Below are positions 24,130 to 32,842 of a DNA stretch of 60,459 bases, in pieces (the first letter of the stretch is position 1; each line of letters begins with the position of its first letter). The position numbers were made by a program, and so were the translations under genes. This DNA is from a virus. The notes below the pieces were generated by a model. That model saw nothing but the letters and a program-made list of their open reading frames with translations. It did no database searches and was not told the origin of the DNA. Where the stretch lies: IMG/VR virus record IMGVR_UViG_3300033150_000902, positions 1-60,459 of that record; one strand, 5' to 3'.

Positions 24130-25680
24130 TCACCTATAACTCCCTAAAACCGGTCTACCTATCTGCAACCGCTGGAGCACGGTTACCGGCCTGAGTGAGT
24201 CAAAATCCGCCTCCCGCACCACCAGTTCATTTATCCGCACAATTCCGATTCGCTTCTCTTCCGGTGTTTGATTAAGACCGTACATGGCCGTAACATGGGC
24301 GAATTTCCGCTTGTCCTCGCTGAAATCAGACATACTAAGCAAATCTTTTTTATATCCAGCGGCCTTAATCTGGGTTGCCGTAATGACCAAACAATGTTTT
24401 TCCTCCGACAACGACCGCAGTCTCTGCCAAATCTTGCCTTGTTGTTGTCGAAAGTCGGCCCTTGAAAAATCCGGGTCAGGTGCCAGTATATCAGCGTAGT
24501 CTATAATAATCACGTCCGGCACAAATCCATCTCTTCGTTCCCAAGCGGAAAGCAGGGATTTGATTTCGGTGATACTTAACATCTCGTTAGGATAGGTGCT
24601 CAAACGAAATCTGTTTCCGAACCTTTCCCCAAACAACCTCAACATTCTATAAGCCTGTTGCCAAGTCAGAGGCTTTGTCTCTGGCTGCCATTCAAACCAG
24701 GGCGTTCCTACAAGCCGATCACAATTACGACACGGCTTGTGTTCCTTGAAATGTGTTACCGCTTGAATCAGATTATCGTACGTGATTTCCTCTTTTGGTT
24801 TGAAAATACGATCAATCGTTTCCTCCCGGCACTCCATATCGCACTCATCCGTCTGATGTAAGAGGCAGTCCACAACAGGCACCCACATTCCCTTGCAATA
24901 ACGGGACTCATCCGAACGTCTTGCCAAATAAATAGATATCCTCCTGAGTTGTTGCGCCTCGGTCATATCCCCTGCTTGAAAAAAGACAACATTACTGCCT
25001 GATCGAACCGCCCGCAAAGCCAAATCTATAAGCAAAAATGATTTGCCTCGTTTCTCCGCTCCCATGAAAGCCACAAACGCCCCTCGTACCAGCTCTCTAT
25101 TCATCATGTCCCCCAGGGCTTTTGAAAACCGGATCAGAGGTTCCCCCCTCTCTTGGAAGGCGGCTTTGACCTGGCTTCGAACGTCTTGCGAGAAAGGATC
25201 AATAGATTGACTATCCTGTGTAATCGCAGACGAGTAACCAAGGGCGAGATTCTCCGCCTCTGTTACATTGCCATCTTCTATCGCTTGTTGAATTCTTTCA
25301 GCGTGTTGTAATAAATTCCTTTGCCGCAGGTAAGCCTTGGTTTGATCAAGAAGATACTGTAGATTGAACTGACCCCGCTCATACTCGCTTGACAGGCTCC
25401 TTAACAACAGGTCAATAGCTTCCGCTATGTCTTTGCTCAAACCCGCTTTGAGTTTGGTTGTGTAAATGCCTTCTATGTCTCGTTTAGGAGCCTTTCCGTA
25501 TTGATTGAAGTAATCAAAGCACCAGGAAGAAAGCACTCTTGCAAAGCTTGACTCTAATAGGTCCGCACTCCAATGTCCCGATAACTCCCGTATGTAGTCA
25601 GTAGAGACGATCAGACCTATGCAAATTTTACGTTCTATAAACTCATCAATCTGAGTGATATTCATTTTACCCCTGTTCAT
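24130..25680 (-). CDS. DnaB-like replicative helicase
   Basis: In this 516-residue protein the RecA-type core has Walker A GAEKRGKSF and Walker B VIIIDYADIL, with LVITATQIK after it. The N-terminal about 170 residues resemble the DnaB primase-interacting region. Between the motifs there is a Cys-rich insert (CKG...CLLHQTDECDMEC...CRNC) likely to bind zinc, which is unusual for plain DnaB. It unwinds DNA at the fork and is loaded by the ATPase encoded just upstream, with an ATGA overlap. A second ATG at 25665 is also possible. Confidence 0.8.
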   Translation of the reverse strand: MNRGKMNITQIDEFIERKICIGLIVSTDYIRELSGHWSADLLESSFARVLSSWCFDYFNQYGKAPKRDIEGIYTTKLKAGLSKDIAEAIDLLLRSLSSEYERGQFNLQYLLDQTKAYLRQRNLLQHAERIQQAIEDGNVTEAENLALGYSSAITQDSQSIDPFSQDVRSQVKAAFQERGEPLIRFSKALGDMMNRELVRGAFVAFMGAEKRGKSFLLIDLALRAVRSGSNVVFFQAGDMTEAQQLRRISIYLARRSDESRYCKGMWVPVVDCLLHQTDECDMECREETIDRIFKPKEEITYDNLIQAVTHFKEHKPCRNCDRLVGTPWFEWQPETKPLTWQQAYRMLRLFGERFGNRFRLSTYPNEMLSITEIKSLLSAWERRDGFVPDVIIIDYADILAPDPDFSRADFRQQQGKIWQRLRSLSEEKHCLVITATQIKAAGYKKDLLSMSDFSEDKRKFAHVTAMYGLNQTPEEKRIGIVRINELVVREADFDSLRPVTVLQRLQIGRPVLGSYR

Positions 25681-26294
25681 CCTTTAACCCGATAGTCTTT
25701 GGCGTCCACGTGATAAATCATGCCTTCACACATCTCTTCAATTCGAGAAACAACCCGTGTATCCTGAAATTTTGAGCCTAATTCATCCAACGGAATATTG
25801 GATGTAATTATTGTTGGCAACATCTCGTTGTAACGCTCTCCTATAATCAGGTACAAAGTCTGGTATGTCCAGTCCGTGCTCATCTCCACGCCTACGTCAT
25901 CCAACACCAGCGTCCGGGCGTCCAGAAATTTATCAACTATTTCACTTCTGGGAGGCCCTGTATAGTGAGAATCAAAAGTGTCCTTAATGTCCTGGAGCAA
26001 CCGTGGGAACCAACAGAAGGCATGGTCAAACTTAGGAACATAGTATCGGTCGTACTGTTCAGACTTGGGATCAAGCCTTTGTAAAAACGTTTCGGCGTTG
26101 TGGATTTGTCGTCTCAGGGATTCGGCAAGGATGTGACATGCAAAAGTAGTTTTGCCGTTTCCATTGCCGCCATACCAGTAGCTGCTCCTGCCTATGTATT
26201 TTGCAGGATTACTCAGCTTCCCTGCCAATCTTCTTAAATCATGCCGAACCCGTTTCGGAATGCCTGTGTAAATCAACAAATCATAAAAGTCCAT
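25677..26294 (-). CDS. DnaC/IstB-like helicase loader
   Basis: This 205-residue AAA+ ATPase has Walker A YGGNGNGKTTF, Walker B TLVLDDVG and sensor region PTIITSNIPLDEL, then RVVSRIEEM as the Arg finger region. These match DnaC/DnaI loaders. It places the DnaB-like ring onto the origin. It is coupled to the helicase gene. Confidence 0.82.
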   Translation of the reverse strand: MDFYDLLIYTGIPKRVRHDLRRLAGKLSNPAKYIGRSSYWYGGNGNGKTTFACHILAESLRRQIHNAETFLQRLDPKSEQYDRYYVPKFDHAFCWFPRLLQDIKDTFDSHYTGPPRSEIVDKFLDARTLVLDDVGVEMSTDWTYQTLYLIIGERYNEMLPTIITSNIPLDELGSKFQDTRVVSRIEEMCEGMIYHVDAKDYRVKG

Positions 26295-26370
26295 TTTATC
26301 CTCACAGAAACAAGAGAGAGACGAACAATAAAACGCAAAAAACCGCCTCTAAGCCAAAAACGGCCAGAAA

Positions 26371-26388
26371 CCTATACCAAGGTATAGG
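26371..26388. repeat. Perfect 18-base inverted repeat, possible operator
   Basis: CCTATACC and GGTATAGG flank a two-base AA centre. It lies in the 175-base gap between the replication initiator and the helicase loader genes. Such symmetric sites commonly bind dimeric repressors. No promoter match is certain beside it. Confidence 0.5.
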
Positions 26389-26419
26389 GTTAACCGAGAT
26401 CGCCGCTCTGAGAGCCTAA

Positions 26420-26443
26420 AAAAGCGTCTCAGCATACGCTTTT
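26420..26443. terminator. Hairpin between replication genes, possible terminator
   Basis: AAAAGCGT and ACGCTTTT pair across an 8-base loop, giving an A-tract on one side and a T-tract on the other. It could work as a weak terminator in either direction just after the initiator gene stop. The stem is only 8 pairs with 4 A-T pairs, so attenuation is as likely as full termination. Confidence 0.4.
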
Positions 26444-26469
26444 GCATAAAAATGAAGATACCTCTCCCC

Positions 26470-27216
26470 CTAAATTAAGGCGGTTTTCTTTGCCTGCTTT
26501 CCGTACTGGTCATAATCACCGCCTGCGCGATTATGTTTCGACTTTGTTTTAGACGCTTCCACGGATTCAGGGAACACTCCGGTCCAGCCGTTCTCAATAG
26601 ACCGACGAAGGGCCATGATAACTTCCCTCTTATTGTGCTTACTTAGTTTGTTGGCGATCATCTTTCCGGCGCGGGGAGTGATCGGCTTATGTATCTCTTT
26701 ACGGTGCATGGCGTATTCCTTGAGTATTTTTTTAAGGGCGGTGCTTTGTCTCCACTCTTCAGGGAGATGCTCAAGTATTAAGTCTATCGAAGAGCCTCCC
26801 TTACCTTTTTTACTATTCTTCTTCTTTGTAGTCTTTGGTTGATCTTTGCCTGTCTTTTGGTTGTCCTCTTTTTCTTTGTCATTTTGGTATATATCATAAT
26901 TAACAATAGAAATTATACTATAATGGGCGTTCCTTTGGACAGTCAGTTTTCCCATGCTTCTTAATTTTTCAATTTTGTTGCGGACTGTGCTCTCTGGCAT
27001 ATCAAGCTCCTTTGCGGCGATTTTCCTACCAAAAAGGAACTGCCCCCTTTCAAGAAAAACCTCTATCTGCCTTCTGTAGGTGGACACACTCACCCAGGCG
27101 TCTTCATACTTTGCTTGACAAAGGCACCATATCCAAACCTTAAGGAGCTTCTCATTTTTAAATATCTTGCTGTCTATTATTTTTCTATAAAGGCGGAACC
27201 ATCCTTTGCTGTGCAT
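26470..27216 (-). CDS. Replication initiator / winged-helix protein
   Basis: This 248-residue protein opens with SKGWFRLYRKIIDSKIFKNEKLLKVWIWCL, typical of phage replisome-organiser and DnaD-like winged-helix N-termini. A helix-turn-helix (IAAKELDMPESTVRNKIEKL) follows near residues 66-85. A lysine-rich linker leads to a C-terminal helical domain. Its gene lies directly downstream of a repeat cluster (27400-27745) that it may bind. The ribosome site is AGGAG. Confidence 0.7.
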   Translation of the reverse strand: MHSKGWFRLYRKIIDSKIFKNEKLLKVWIWCLCQAKYEDAWVSVSTYRRQIEVFLERGQFLFGRKIAAKELDMPESTVRNKIEKLRSMGKLTVQRNAHYSIISIVNYDIYQNDKEKEDNQKTGKDQPKTTKKKNSKKGKGGSSIDLILEHLPEEWRQSTALKKILKEYAMHRKEIHKPITPRAGKMIANKLSKHNKREVIMALRRSIENGWTGVFPESVEASKTKSKHNRAGGDYDQYGKQAKKTALI

Positions 27217-27399
27217 TATATACTCCTAAGATAAAAAATAGTCTGGGTTACATGTCAGTCACTGAAGAGGCTTTCCATCGTACCGCTACAATAAATTTTC
27301 TAAGACGGACTTTATTTTGTAGGTTAGTAAGAGACACCCCTTTCTTTTATTCTTCTTTTCTTTATTCTTTATTTTTTATTCTTATATATTCTTTATATG

Positions 27400-27745
27400 T
27401 GTCCTCTCAGCTGTCCTATTTTTATTTTGCCCCCTATGTAACTATCGTAATTTATTAGAAAAAAACAGTGGTTATGCCTGTCCTCTCAGCTGTCCTTTGC
27501 CTGTCCTATTTTTATTTTGCCCCCTATGTAACTATCATAATTTATTAGAAAAAAACAGTGGTTATGCCTGTCCTTTAATTTCCCTTAATTGTCTTGTGCC
27601 TGTCCTCTCAGCTGTCCTCTCAGCTGTCCTCTCAGCTGTCCTGTTTTTATTTAGTCCTTTGGCAACTATCATAATTTATTACTAAATTCTATCGTCATGC
27701 CTGTCCTCTCAGCTGTCCTCTCAGCTGTCCTCTCAGCTGTCCTGT
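27400..27745. repeat. Iteron-like repeat cluster, candidate origin
   Basis: Fourteen copies of TGTCCT occur in 346 bases, most inside a 12-base tandem unit (TGTCCTCTCAGC). These clusters alternate with AT-rich blocks of about 60 bases (containing AACTATCATAATTTATTA) that are repeated nearly identically twice and degenerately a third time. On the minus strand the unit reads GGACAGCTGAGA. The whole 27217-27788 gap has no convincing gene. Iterons plus AT-rich blocks upstream of an initiator gene suggest a replication origin. Confidence 0.6.
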
Positions 27746-27788
27746 TTTTTCGATTCGCCCGTAATTGGGGGTTTTTGCATGTTTCATT

Positions 27789-28073
27789 TCATGACCCCTC
27801 GGATTCCTTTTTTCGGACGGCGTCTCTGACCATATCCGGATCAATGTTTAACCAAAAGCAAACCCTTTCTAATCCGTCATCCGTTTCATCCAGGAGAAAT
27901 CGTTTGGCACTTTCATAGTTCGCAGGAGAAGTATTGTTTGTAGATTTTGGATAATTCAGGTAGTCCCGTAGTGCCCTTAACAAGACGGCGGCCCACAGCT
28001 TTTGTTCCGGCGTGTAGGCAGGATGTCTTGTAATCTTACTGAGGTTAGATACACGCGATTTATTGATATTCAT
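27789..28073 (-). CDS. Conserved small phage protein
   Basis: This 94-residue helical protein has KLWAAVLLRALRDYL and a C-terminal FWLNIDPDMVRDAVRKK, a pattern seen in small phage proteins of unknown function near replication genes. It may be a DNA-binding or adaptor protein. It lies 7 bases from the primase gene upstream. Confidence 0.65.
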   Translation of the reverse strand: MNINKSRVSNLSKITRHPAYTPEQKLWAAVLLRALRDYLNYPKSTNNTSPANYESAKRFLLDETDDGLERVCFWLNIDPDMVRDAVRKKESEGS

Positions 28074-28080
28074 GAAATAA

Positions 28081-28977
28081 TTACTCCCACTTCAATGCCT
28101 CTTTTGTTAGTTTACGGGCTTGATCAATAGACAGACTGCCCGGATCACCTTCTATGGTAATAATCCGGGAAGCCACGCCAAATATCTTCAAATCAGACAT
28201 CAGCTTTTTGGCTTGTTCTTGCGCTTGCGGTTCATCATCAAAAATAATTGTTATCTTGTTGAAGTACTTTGCCATTTCGGTGACTTGTTGAGGTTTGTAA
28301 TTGATCCCGAATGTTGCAAACGCTTTTGGACCTAATTTCCAAACATCGGTAATACCTTCAACACATATTCCTGTCCGATCTTTCCAATGTTGTTGAAGTC
28401 CGTACAGTATATTTTTGTGATGTAGAATTTCCCTGTCTTTCGGACACGCTCGATATTTCGGGATGGCATTGTTATTGATTGCCCTGGTTTGAAAAGACAC
28501 CATTCTTTCATTCCAATAGACAGGAGCCAGTATCCTGTGTTTGTAGTCTATTTTGTCAAGCATGGAAACAGGGCCTGTTCCTAGGACGCCCCATTGAGCG
28601 GCTAAATATCCGGGATCAAACCCCCGCTTTTTTAGATACTGGAGATGTGGAGTTTGAAGCTTGTTTGTATTTGAGGGCAGTTGGAAAGGTTTAGGTTGAA
28701 TCCCTTCAGAGGTGAATTGGTGTTCTTTCCCTCCGTATTTTGGAAGAAGATTTCGTATCTCTGTTTGAGACAGCCCTGTTAATTTGGCTAAAGTCTCTAC
28801 TAATGGATGCCAGCCACACCTCCAGCACCTAAATTGATTGGAGGATAGGTTGAAACACAGGTGTTCTGACGGGTCATCACAGAACACACATTTCATACCT
28901 ATCCATCCTTTCCCTATATTCTTGCCTGATGTTAGGTAAGAAACGGAATAATCCTCTAAGAATCGTTTAATTCTCAT
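28081..28977 (-). CDS. DnaG-type DNA primase
   Basis: The start is ATG 28977 after GGAGGAATACGAGTG, giving 298 residues. An N-terminal zinc site (CVFC...H...CWRCG, residues about 30-56) and a Toprim domain (GICVEGITDVWKLG, IIFDDEPQAQEQA) identify a primase. It makes RNA primers for lagging-strand synthesis with the DnaB-like helicase. It lacks a long C-terminal helicase domain, consistent with the separate helicase gene. Confidence 0.85.
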   Translation of the reverse strand: MRIKRFLEDYSVSYLTSGKNIGKGWIGMKCVFCDDPSEHLCFNLSSNQFRCWRCGWHPLVETLAKLTGLSQTEIRNLLPKYGGKEHQFTSEGIQPKPFQLPSNTNKLQTPHLQYLKKRGFDPGYLAAQWGVLGTGPVSMLDKIDYKHRILAPVYWNERMVSFQTRAINNNAIPKYRACPKDREILHHKNILYGLQQHWKDRTGICVEGITDVWKLGPKAFATFGINYKPQQVTEMAKYFNKITIIFDDEPQAQEQAKKLMSDLKIFGVASRIITIEGDPGSLSIDQARKLTKEALKWE

Positions 28978-29242
28978 CACTCGTATTCCTCCAGATTTCC
29001 CTTATTACTTTGCATTGTCTCTTATTAGTCGCAGGACAGGTCGACTCGTCTTTTCTGGTTTGGTTGTAGAGACAAACCTGTAAATGGATACGTTGTTGCC
29101 TAAGATCACAATAGAAATAATCCTTTAGCTTAACGGTCGCACAACTCAAATTGCTCTCTGGAGTGGAATTTACGGAACAGAGAGAATTCTCACTCTCTTT
29201 CTTGGACGATCCATATTCGCAGTAGTTGCAGATTTCTTTCAT
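28967..29242 (-). CDS. Cysteine-rich small protein
   Basis: This 91-residue protein has nine cysteines, including CNYC near the N-terminus and paired Cys further on. This suggests zinc or iron-sulfur binding. It overlaps the primase start by 11 bases. A -10-like TATAAT lies 20 bases upstream. No family is recognised. Confidence 0.6.
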   Translation of the reverse strand: MKEICNYCEYGSSKKESENSLCSVNSTPESNLSCATVKLKDYFYCDLRQQRIHLQVCLYNQTRKDESTCPATNKRQCKVIREIWRNTSDEN

Positions 29243-29261
29243 AGCAGACCCCTCTATACAT

Positions 29262-29267
29262 ATTATA
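29262..29267 (-). promoter_or_regulatory. Possible -10 element
   Basis: On the minus strand TATAAT (29267-29262) is followed by ATGTATAG, close to the ATATGTAG that follows TATAAT in the two conserved plus-strand elements. A -35 match is poor (TTGTCA at 19 bases). It lies 20 bases ahead of the Cys-rich gene. Confidence 0.35.
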
Positions 29268-29272
29268 TCGTT

Positions 29273-29764
29273 TTAAGACGTTTCGTTGACAAATTTTTTC
29301 AATTCCGTGAAAGTTTTTTTAATGTCCGTCTCCTTCCATTCCATGCGTCTTAGAAGCTGTTTGAGTTTCCCCTTGGCTTTTTTAGGAGTAAAACCGCCTA
29401 TATATGGCCTGTGAAAGATTATTCTACAAATGATTTGAGCCTCTTTGCTTAGTTGGCACACCGTCTCCTTGAAGATCAGGTCCTCTTCCGGGGAGGTCGA
29501 ATAAGAAAAATAGTCAAGGTCAGGGGAGTATTTGATTTTCCCTTCCGATTGTTTTTGCTTATCAATATATTGCAACAAATGAGTCCTTATGCAGTGAAAA
29601 ATATAAGTGGTCACTTTTCCTTTATCTGGGTCATATGACTGTATGGCTTTCAGGTAGGCTGTATATGCCTCTTGTAACAAATCTTCCCATTCCAAATCAG
29701 CATTCTTGTTCATAGACCAGGCGACTTTTTGAATTAAATTCTCGACTTCTCGTAATTCAGGCAT
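29273..29764 (-). CDS. Sigma-70 region 2-like transcription factor
   Basis: In this 163-residue protein, LEWEDLLQEAYTAYLKAIQSYDPDKGKVTTYIFHCIRTHLLQYI (residues about 24-67) matches sigma-70 region 2 (core binding and -10 recognition). The C-terminal part (about 95-163) could be a degenerate region 4 but lacks a clear helix-turn-helix. It may be a phage sigma factor for late or middle genes. It has a good upstream AGGAGG and lies close to the next small gene. Confidence 0.68.
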   Translation of the reverse strand: MPELREVENLIQKVAWSMNKNADLEWEDLLQEAYTAYLKAIQSYDPDKGKVTTYIFHCIRTHLLQYIDKQKQSEGKIKYSPDLDYFSYSTSPEEDLIFKETVCQLSKEAQIICRIIFHRPYIGGFTPKKAKGKLKQLLRRMEWKETDIKKTFTELKKFVNETS

Positions 29765-29767
29765 TTG

Positions 29768-29983
29768 TCATCCTCCTATTTTTAGCCATTTTTCATTTGG
29801 TTGTCGTTCATATGCTTGTCCGCGTCCTTTGCCAAACCCTATACCGTTGTTAGAATAGCATTGCACACAAAAGACGCCCCGTGTTCCCCGCTTTAACTTG
29901 CCGTCAACAAAATAGAAATTTAAAGCACGGCCACACAAATCACATTTTTCAGGAGGGGCTCCTTCCCAATATTTTTTGTTCAT
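29768..29983 (-). CDS. Small zinc-finger protein
   Basis: This 71-residue protein has CDLCGRALNFYF and CVQC, a two-CxxC zinc ribbon with a basic Gly-rich tail (GFGKGRGQAYERQ). It follows AAGGAGGC. Such small ribbons often bind nucleic acid or host proteins; the role is unknown. Confidence 0.65.
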   Translation of the reverse strand: MNKKYWEGAPPEKCDLCGRALNFYFVDGKLKRGTRGVFCVQCYSNNGIGFGKGRGQAYERQPNEKWLKIGG

Positions 29984-30180
29984 TTGTTTTGCCTCCTTTT
30001 CATGTTGGCTTTGATGTCGTTGATTGCGTCTGCCAGGTTAAGCATAACTATACTAAGTTTATTATTTATGCGCTCCTGTGACTCATCGGTGCAAACATCC
30101 ATTGTGTAGGAGCGTAAATTGTTAAGGATATTCATTACGTTACAAAAACTTTCCGTCATGTGTTTGAAGTTGTACTCCAT
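29980..30180 (-). CDS. Small helical protein
   Basis: This 66-residue all-helical protein, MEYNFKHMTESFCNVMNILNNLRS..., is coupled to the zinc-finger gene by an ATGA overlap and has a strong AGGAGG site. No family is recognised. Confidence 0.6.
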   Translation of the reverse strand: MEYNFKHMTESFCNVMNILNNLRSYTMDVCTDESQERINNKLSIVMLNLADAINDIKANMKRRQNK

Positions 30181-30195
30181 GATCCAACCTCCTTT

Positions 30196-32646
30196 CTAAG
30201 ATGTATAGGTTCTAAGCAACTCATTGAATGTAGTACTTTCTTCAGGTTCTTTTCCATCCAATACTTTGTCCAGTACCTTTCGTTTCTTGTCCAAAATATA
30301 GGCTATTGTCTCTTCGATTGTTTCTTGAGCGAGAAGGTAATATACATTCACGGCGTTCTTTTGCCCGATTCGGTGGCATCTATCTGTGGCTTGTTCTAGT
30401 TCCCCAGGAGTCCAAGGAAGCTCCAAGAAGGCCACATTAGATGCTGCCGTAAGCGAAATTCCTACGCCCGCCGCCTTGATATTGCCAACGAATAAGCGGC
30501 AGGAGTCATCTGTTTGGAACTTATCAACTGCATCTTGACGCGCTTGCTGAGATGTGGAGCCATCGATCTTGACAGCAACATTTTTGAACTCATCCATTAG
30601 AATGTCAATGGTCATCTTGTGTGTTGCAAATGCAATTAGTTTGCCATCCACTTCAAGAAAGTCTCGTATCCATTCAAGAGCATTGTTTATTTTGCCCTTG
30701 ACCGCCAATTGCTTTAAAGCCTCGATTTTGGCAAGAGCTTCTGCGTTTGAGGCCTTTTTTGCCGCTTCATCTCCTTTGTTACGCCGTATCCAATCAATAA
30801 AGTCTGATTCGGCCTTGTGATATTCTCTTCGATTGTTGATTTCGATAGGGACAATCGAATAGGTTTTGTCGGGCAGATCAGTTAGAACATCCTTTTTTCG
30901 CCGTCTGATCATAACCGTATTGGTAAGTTTTTCGTGGAGTTCTTCAGTGCGTGAGGCCCCTGTGAAGTCCCATCCAAATCCGGTGTGGCGGGCACCACAA
31001 TATCTTTGAGCATACTCCCAAAAGTTAGGAACTACCGTATCATCAATTAGCTTCAGCGCATTGTAAGCCTCGACAGGTCGGTTAACTATAGGTGTGCCTG
31101 ATAAAGCGATCACATGAGGGATATTCTTGCCAAGAGCCTTCACTGCCTTAGTTCTTTTAGCTTTGTTATTTTTGATGTAGTGACAATTATGAACTAAAAA
31201 TCCTTCTGCGTAATATGACGGGTGTCCTGAAACTTCGAGATTATAGACAGTACTTTCGGTAGATCGCTCTCTACTTGGTGATTCCAAAATCTCAATCCCT
31301 TCCACCCTAACTGTTCCAGGAACTTCATTTTCTTTTGGCATGAGATTAAAAACATCTGAAGGAGTTAATAGGCATCTATCTCTACAGTTTCTTGCAAGCG
31401 TCCATCCAACGTCAGTAAAGAAAGGGTGGTTCGGGGTTACCGTTATTTGTTTATTGTTCGACAGGCGGAGATTGATCAATTCTTTTGTTTTTCTTTTTCT
31501 TGCCTTCAATACTGTCCCTACTCCAATGGCGTTGTATACTTGGTCCCCTTCTCGGATGGTTTCTATGTTTTTATCCCCTTCAGGAGTGGATATTTTTGTG
31601 CCAGCAGGGAAACACTCATCTATGATCAATACCTTCGGTTTGATTGCTTGTAATTTTCCAAGCCATCCGGGCAAGATATCATAGTTGATTATGATTATAC
31701 TTCCTGTGATACGCTTGTTGGGTTTAGTCCCGGACAGACGTTGGACGCGGGGGTTTTCCAACCACCTTTTACATTCCCTCTCCCAATTAAGTTTAAGGGA
31801 GGCCGGAACGACTACAATAGCGGGTCGTTTTTCAGGGTGTAATTGCAACCAGGCGAGAGCTTGCGCGGTCTTGCCTAAACCCATCTCATCTGCTATAAGA
31901 GCCCTTCCATTCTTGGCTTCAATGAATCCCACTCCTTTCTTTTGGAATGGATACAAATCCATCTTGAGCCCAGGCACATCTATAGCCTCTACATCATCCA
32001 CGTGTATTTTTGATTTGGATAAGAATTCTTGAAGTCCCTCGTCTAATTCAAAGTCCCATGCCTGCAGGGCCTCCACCGCGTCGATTGTTAAAGGACACGT
32101 CCAAAATTTATCATGAGGGCCGTTGTTGTGGAACCTCCTTCTTGACAAGGTTTTGACGTGATCTACATCCTCTTTATTATAAGGAAACATAATTTTGATT
32201 GCGGGCTTCACCCAACCTTTGAAATGAACAAGTCGGGCATATTTGCGTGTTTGTGATGTTTGTAGCATTCTATGATCCGCAGGCACTTGAATATTCTCAT
32301 TCCAAGGTTCTTGTTTGGTAATGGAAGATTTGGGGAACCACATGTCTATCTTTTTATTTATGATTAATGACCTCAGATAGTTGATGTCATCTTGTGTGAG
32401 GTCATTGAGCACCTCTTTTCTGGCCCCCCAATCCTTTAGGCATTCTGGCCCGATTCCGATTAAGATGGAGCCCGGATGGGTGAGTGTTCTCCCGCAACGG
32501 GCACAAACGCCACGAGGATCAAGCTCGCCGTGTCCGTAAAGATATACAGCCTTGGCTGTCTCCTTGAGTGGAACGGCGACAAGGGAAGTGGGCACATCTT
32601 TGATCTTCGCCACCGCTGGTTTGATTTGATATCGTTTTGTTTTCAT
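30196..32646 (-). CDS. SNF2-family helicase carrying a mini-intein
   Basis: This 816-residue protein has an N-terminal zinc ribbon (CARCGRTL...GPEC, residues 48-69). A HARP-like region follows, then Walker A DEMGLGKT (253-260), motif III LSGTP and the C-terminal SNF2 motifs with GVGISL and TDRCHRIGQ. The Walker B IIDE is interrupted at Cys345 by an intein that ends ...VHN487. After splicing, DECH is restored by Cys488. It probably remodels stalled forks, as SMARCAL1-like annealing helicases do. A strong ribosome site lies upstream. Confidence 0.9.
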   Translation of the reverse strand: MKTKRYQIKPAVAKIKDVPTSLVAVPLKETAKAVYLYGHGELDPRGVCARCGRTLTHPGSILIGIGPECLKDWGARKEVLNDLTQDDINYLRSLIINKKIDMWFPKSSITKQEPWNENIQVPADHRMLQTSQTRKYARLVHFKGWVKPAIKIMFPYNKEDVDHVKTLSRRRFHNNGPHDKFWTCPLTIDAVEALQAWDFELDEGLQEFLSKSKIHVDDVEAIDVPGLKMDLYPFQKKGVGFIEAKNGRALIADEMGLGKTAQALAWLQLHPEKRPAIVVVPASLKLNWERECKRWLENPRVQRLSGTKPNKRITGSIIIINYDILPGWLGKLQAIKPKVLIIDECFPAGTKISTPEGDKNIETIREGDQVYNAIGVGTVLKARKRKTKELINLRLSNNKQITVTPNHPFFTDVGWTLARNCRDRCLLTPSDVFNLMPKENEVPGTVRVEGIEILESPSRERSTESTVYNLEVSGHPSYYAEGFLVHNCHYIKNNKAKRTKAVKALGKNIPHVIALSGTPIVNRPVEAYNALKLIDDTVVPNFWEYAQRYCGARHTGFGWDFTGASRTEELHEKLTNTVMIRRRKKDVLTDLPDKTYSIVPIEINNRREYHKAESDFIDWIRRNKGDEAAKKASNAEALAKIEALKQLAVKGKINNALEWIRDFLEVDGKLIAFATHKMTIDILMDEFKNVAVKIDGSTSQQARQDAVDKFQTDDSCRLFVGNIKAAGVGISLTAASNVAFLELPWTPGELEQATDRCHRIGQKNAVNVYYLLAQETIEETIAYILDKKRKVLDKVLDGKEPEESTTFNELLRTYTS
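31186..31614 (-). other. Mini-intein within the SNF2 helicase
   Basis: Residues 345-487 (143 aa) begin CFPAGTKIST and end GFLVHN before Cys488. Block A is present at Cys1, block B as TVTPNHPF (Thr and His) and blocks F/G as VYNLEVSGHPSYYAEGFLVHN. The length leaves no room for a homing endonuclease. It sits exactly in the DECH motif, so the helicase is inactive until protein splicing occurs. Confidence 0.92.
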
Positions 32647-32695
32647 AGACAGCTCCTTCTTTTCAAGGTTTTATGTCTATCTTTCTTTTTTCTTG

Positions 32696-32842
32696 CTATG
32701 ATCGTTTTTCTGCTATAACCATTCCAAGAATGGTCATCAAAGCGAGGCCCGCGAAATTAACTAGTGGAAAATAAGGGCCTTCCGAGCAGACTATAAGAAT
32801 TGAACAGCCTAACAGTAAGCCGAGAATGATGTCAATTATCAT
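32696..32842 (-). CDS. Small two-span membrane protein
   Basis: A 48-residue gene starts at ATG 32842 behind AGGAGGGCATAA. Two hydrophobic segments (IIDIILGLLLGCSILIV and VNFAGLALMTILGMVIA) are joined by a short polar loop. It could be a small holin or host membrane modifier, but is only recognisable as a membrane protein. Confidence 0.65.
   Translation of the reverse strand: MIIDIILGLLLGCSILIVCSEGPYFPLVNFAGLALMTILGMVIAEKRS

Noticed and set aside
27252-27918. Plus-strand frames across the repeat cluster
   Set aside because: Repeat-driven low-complexity frames without ribosome sites, opposite to all neighbouring genes.
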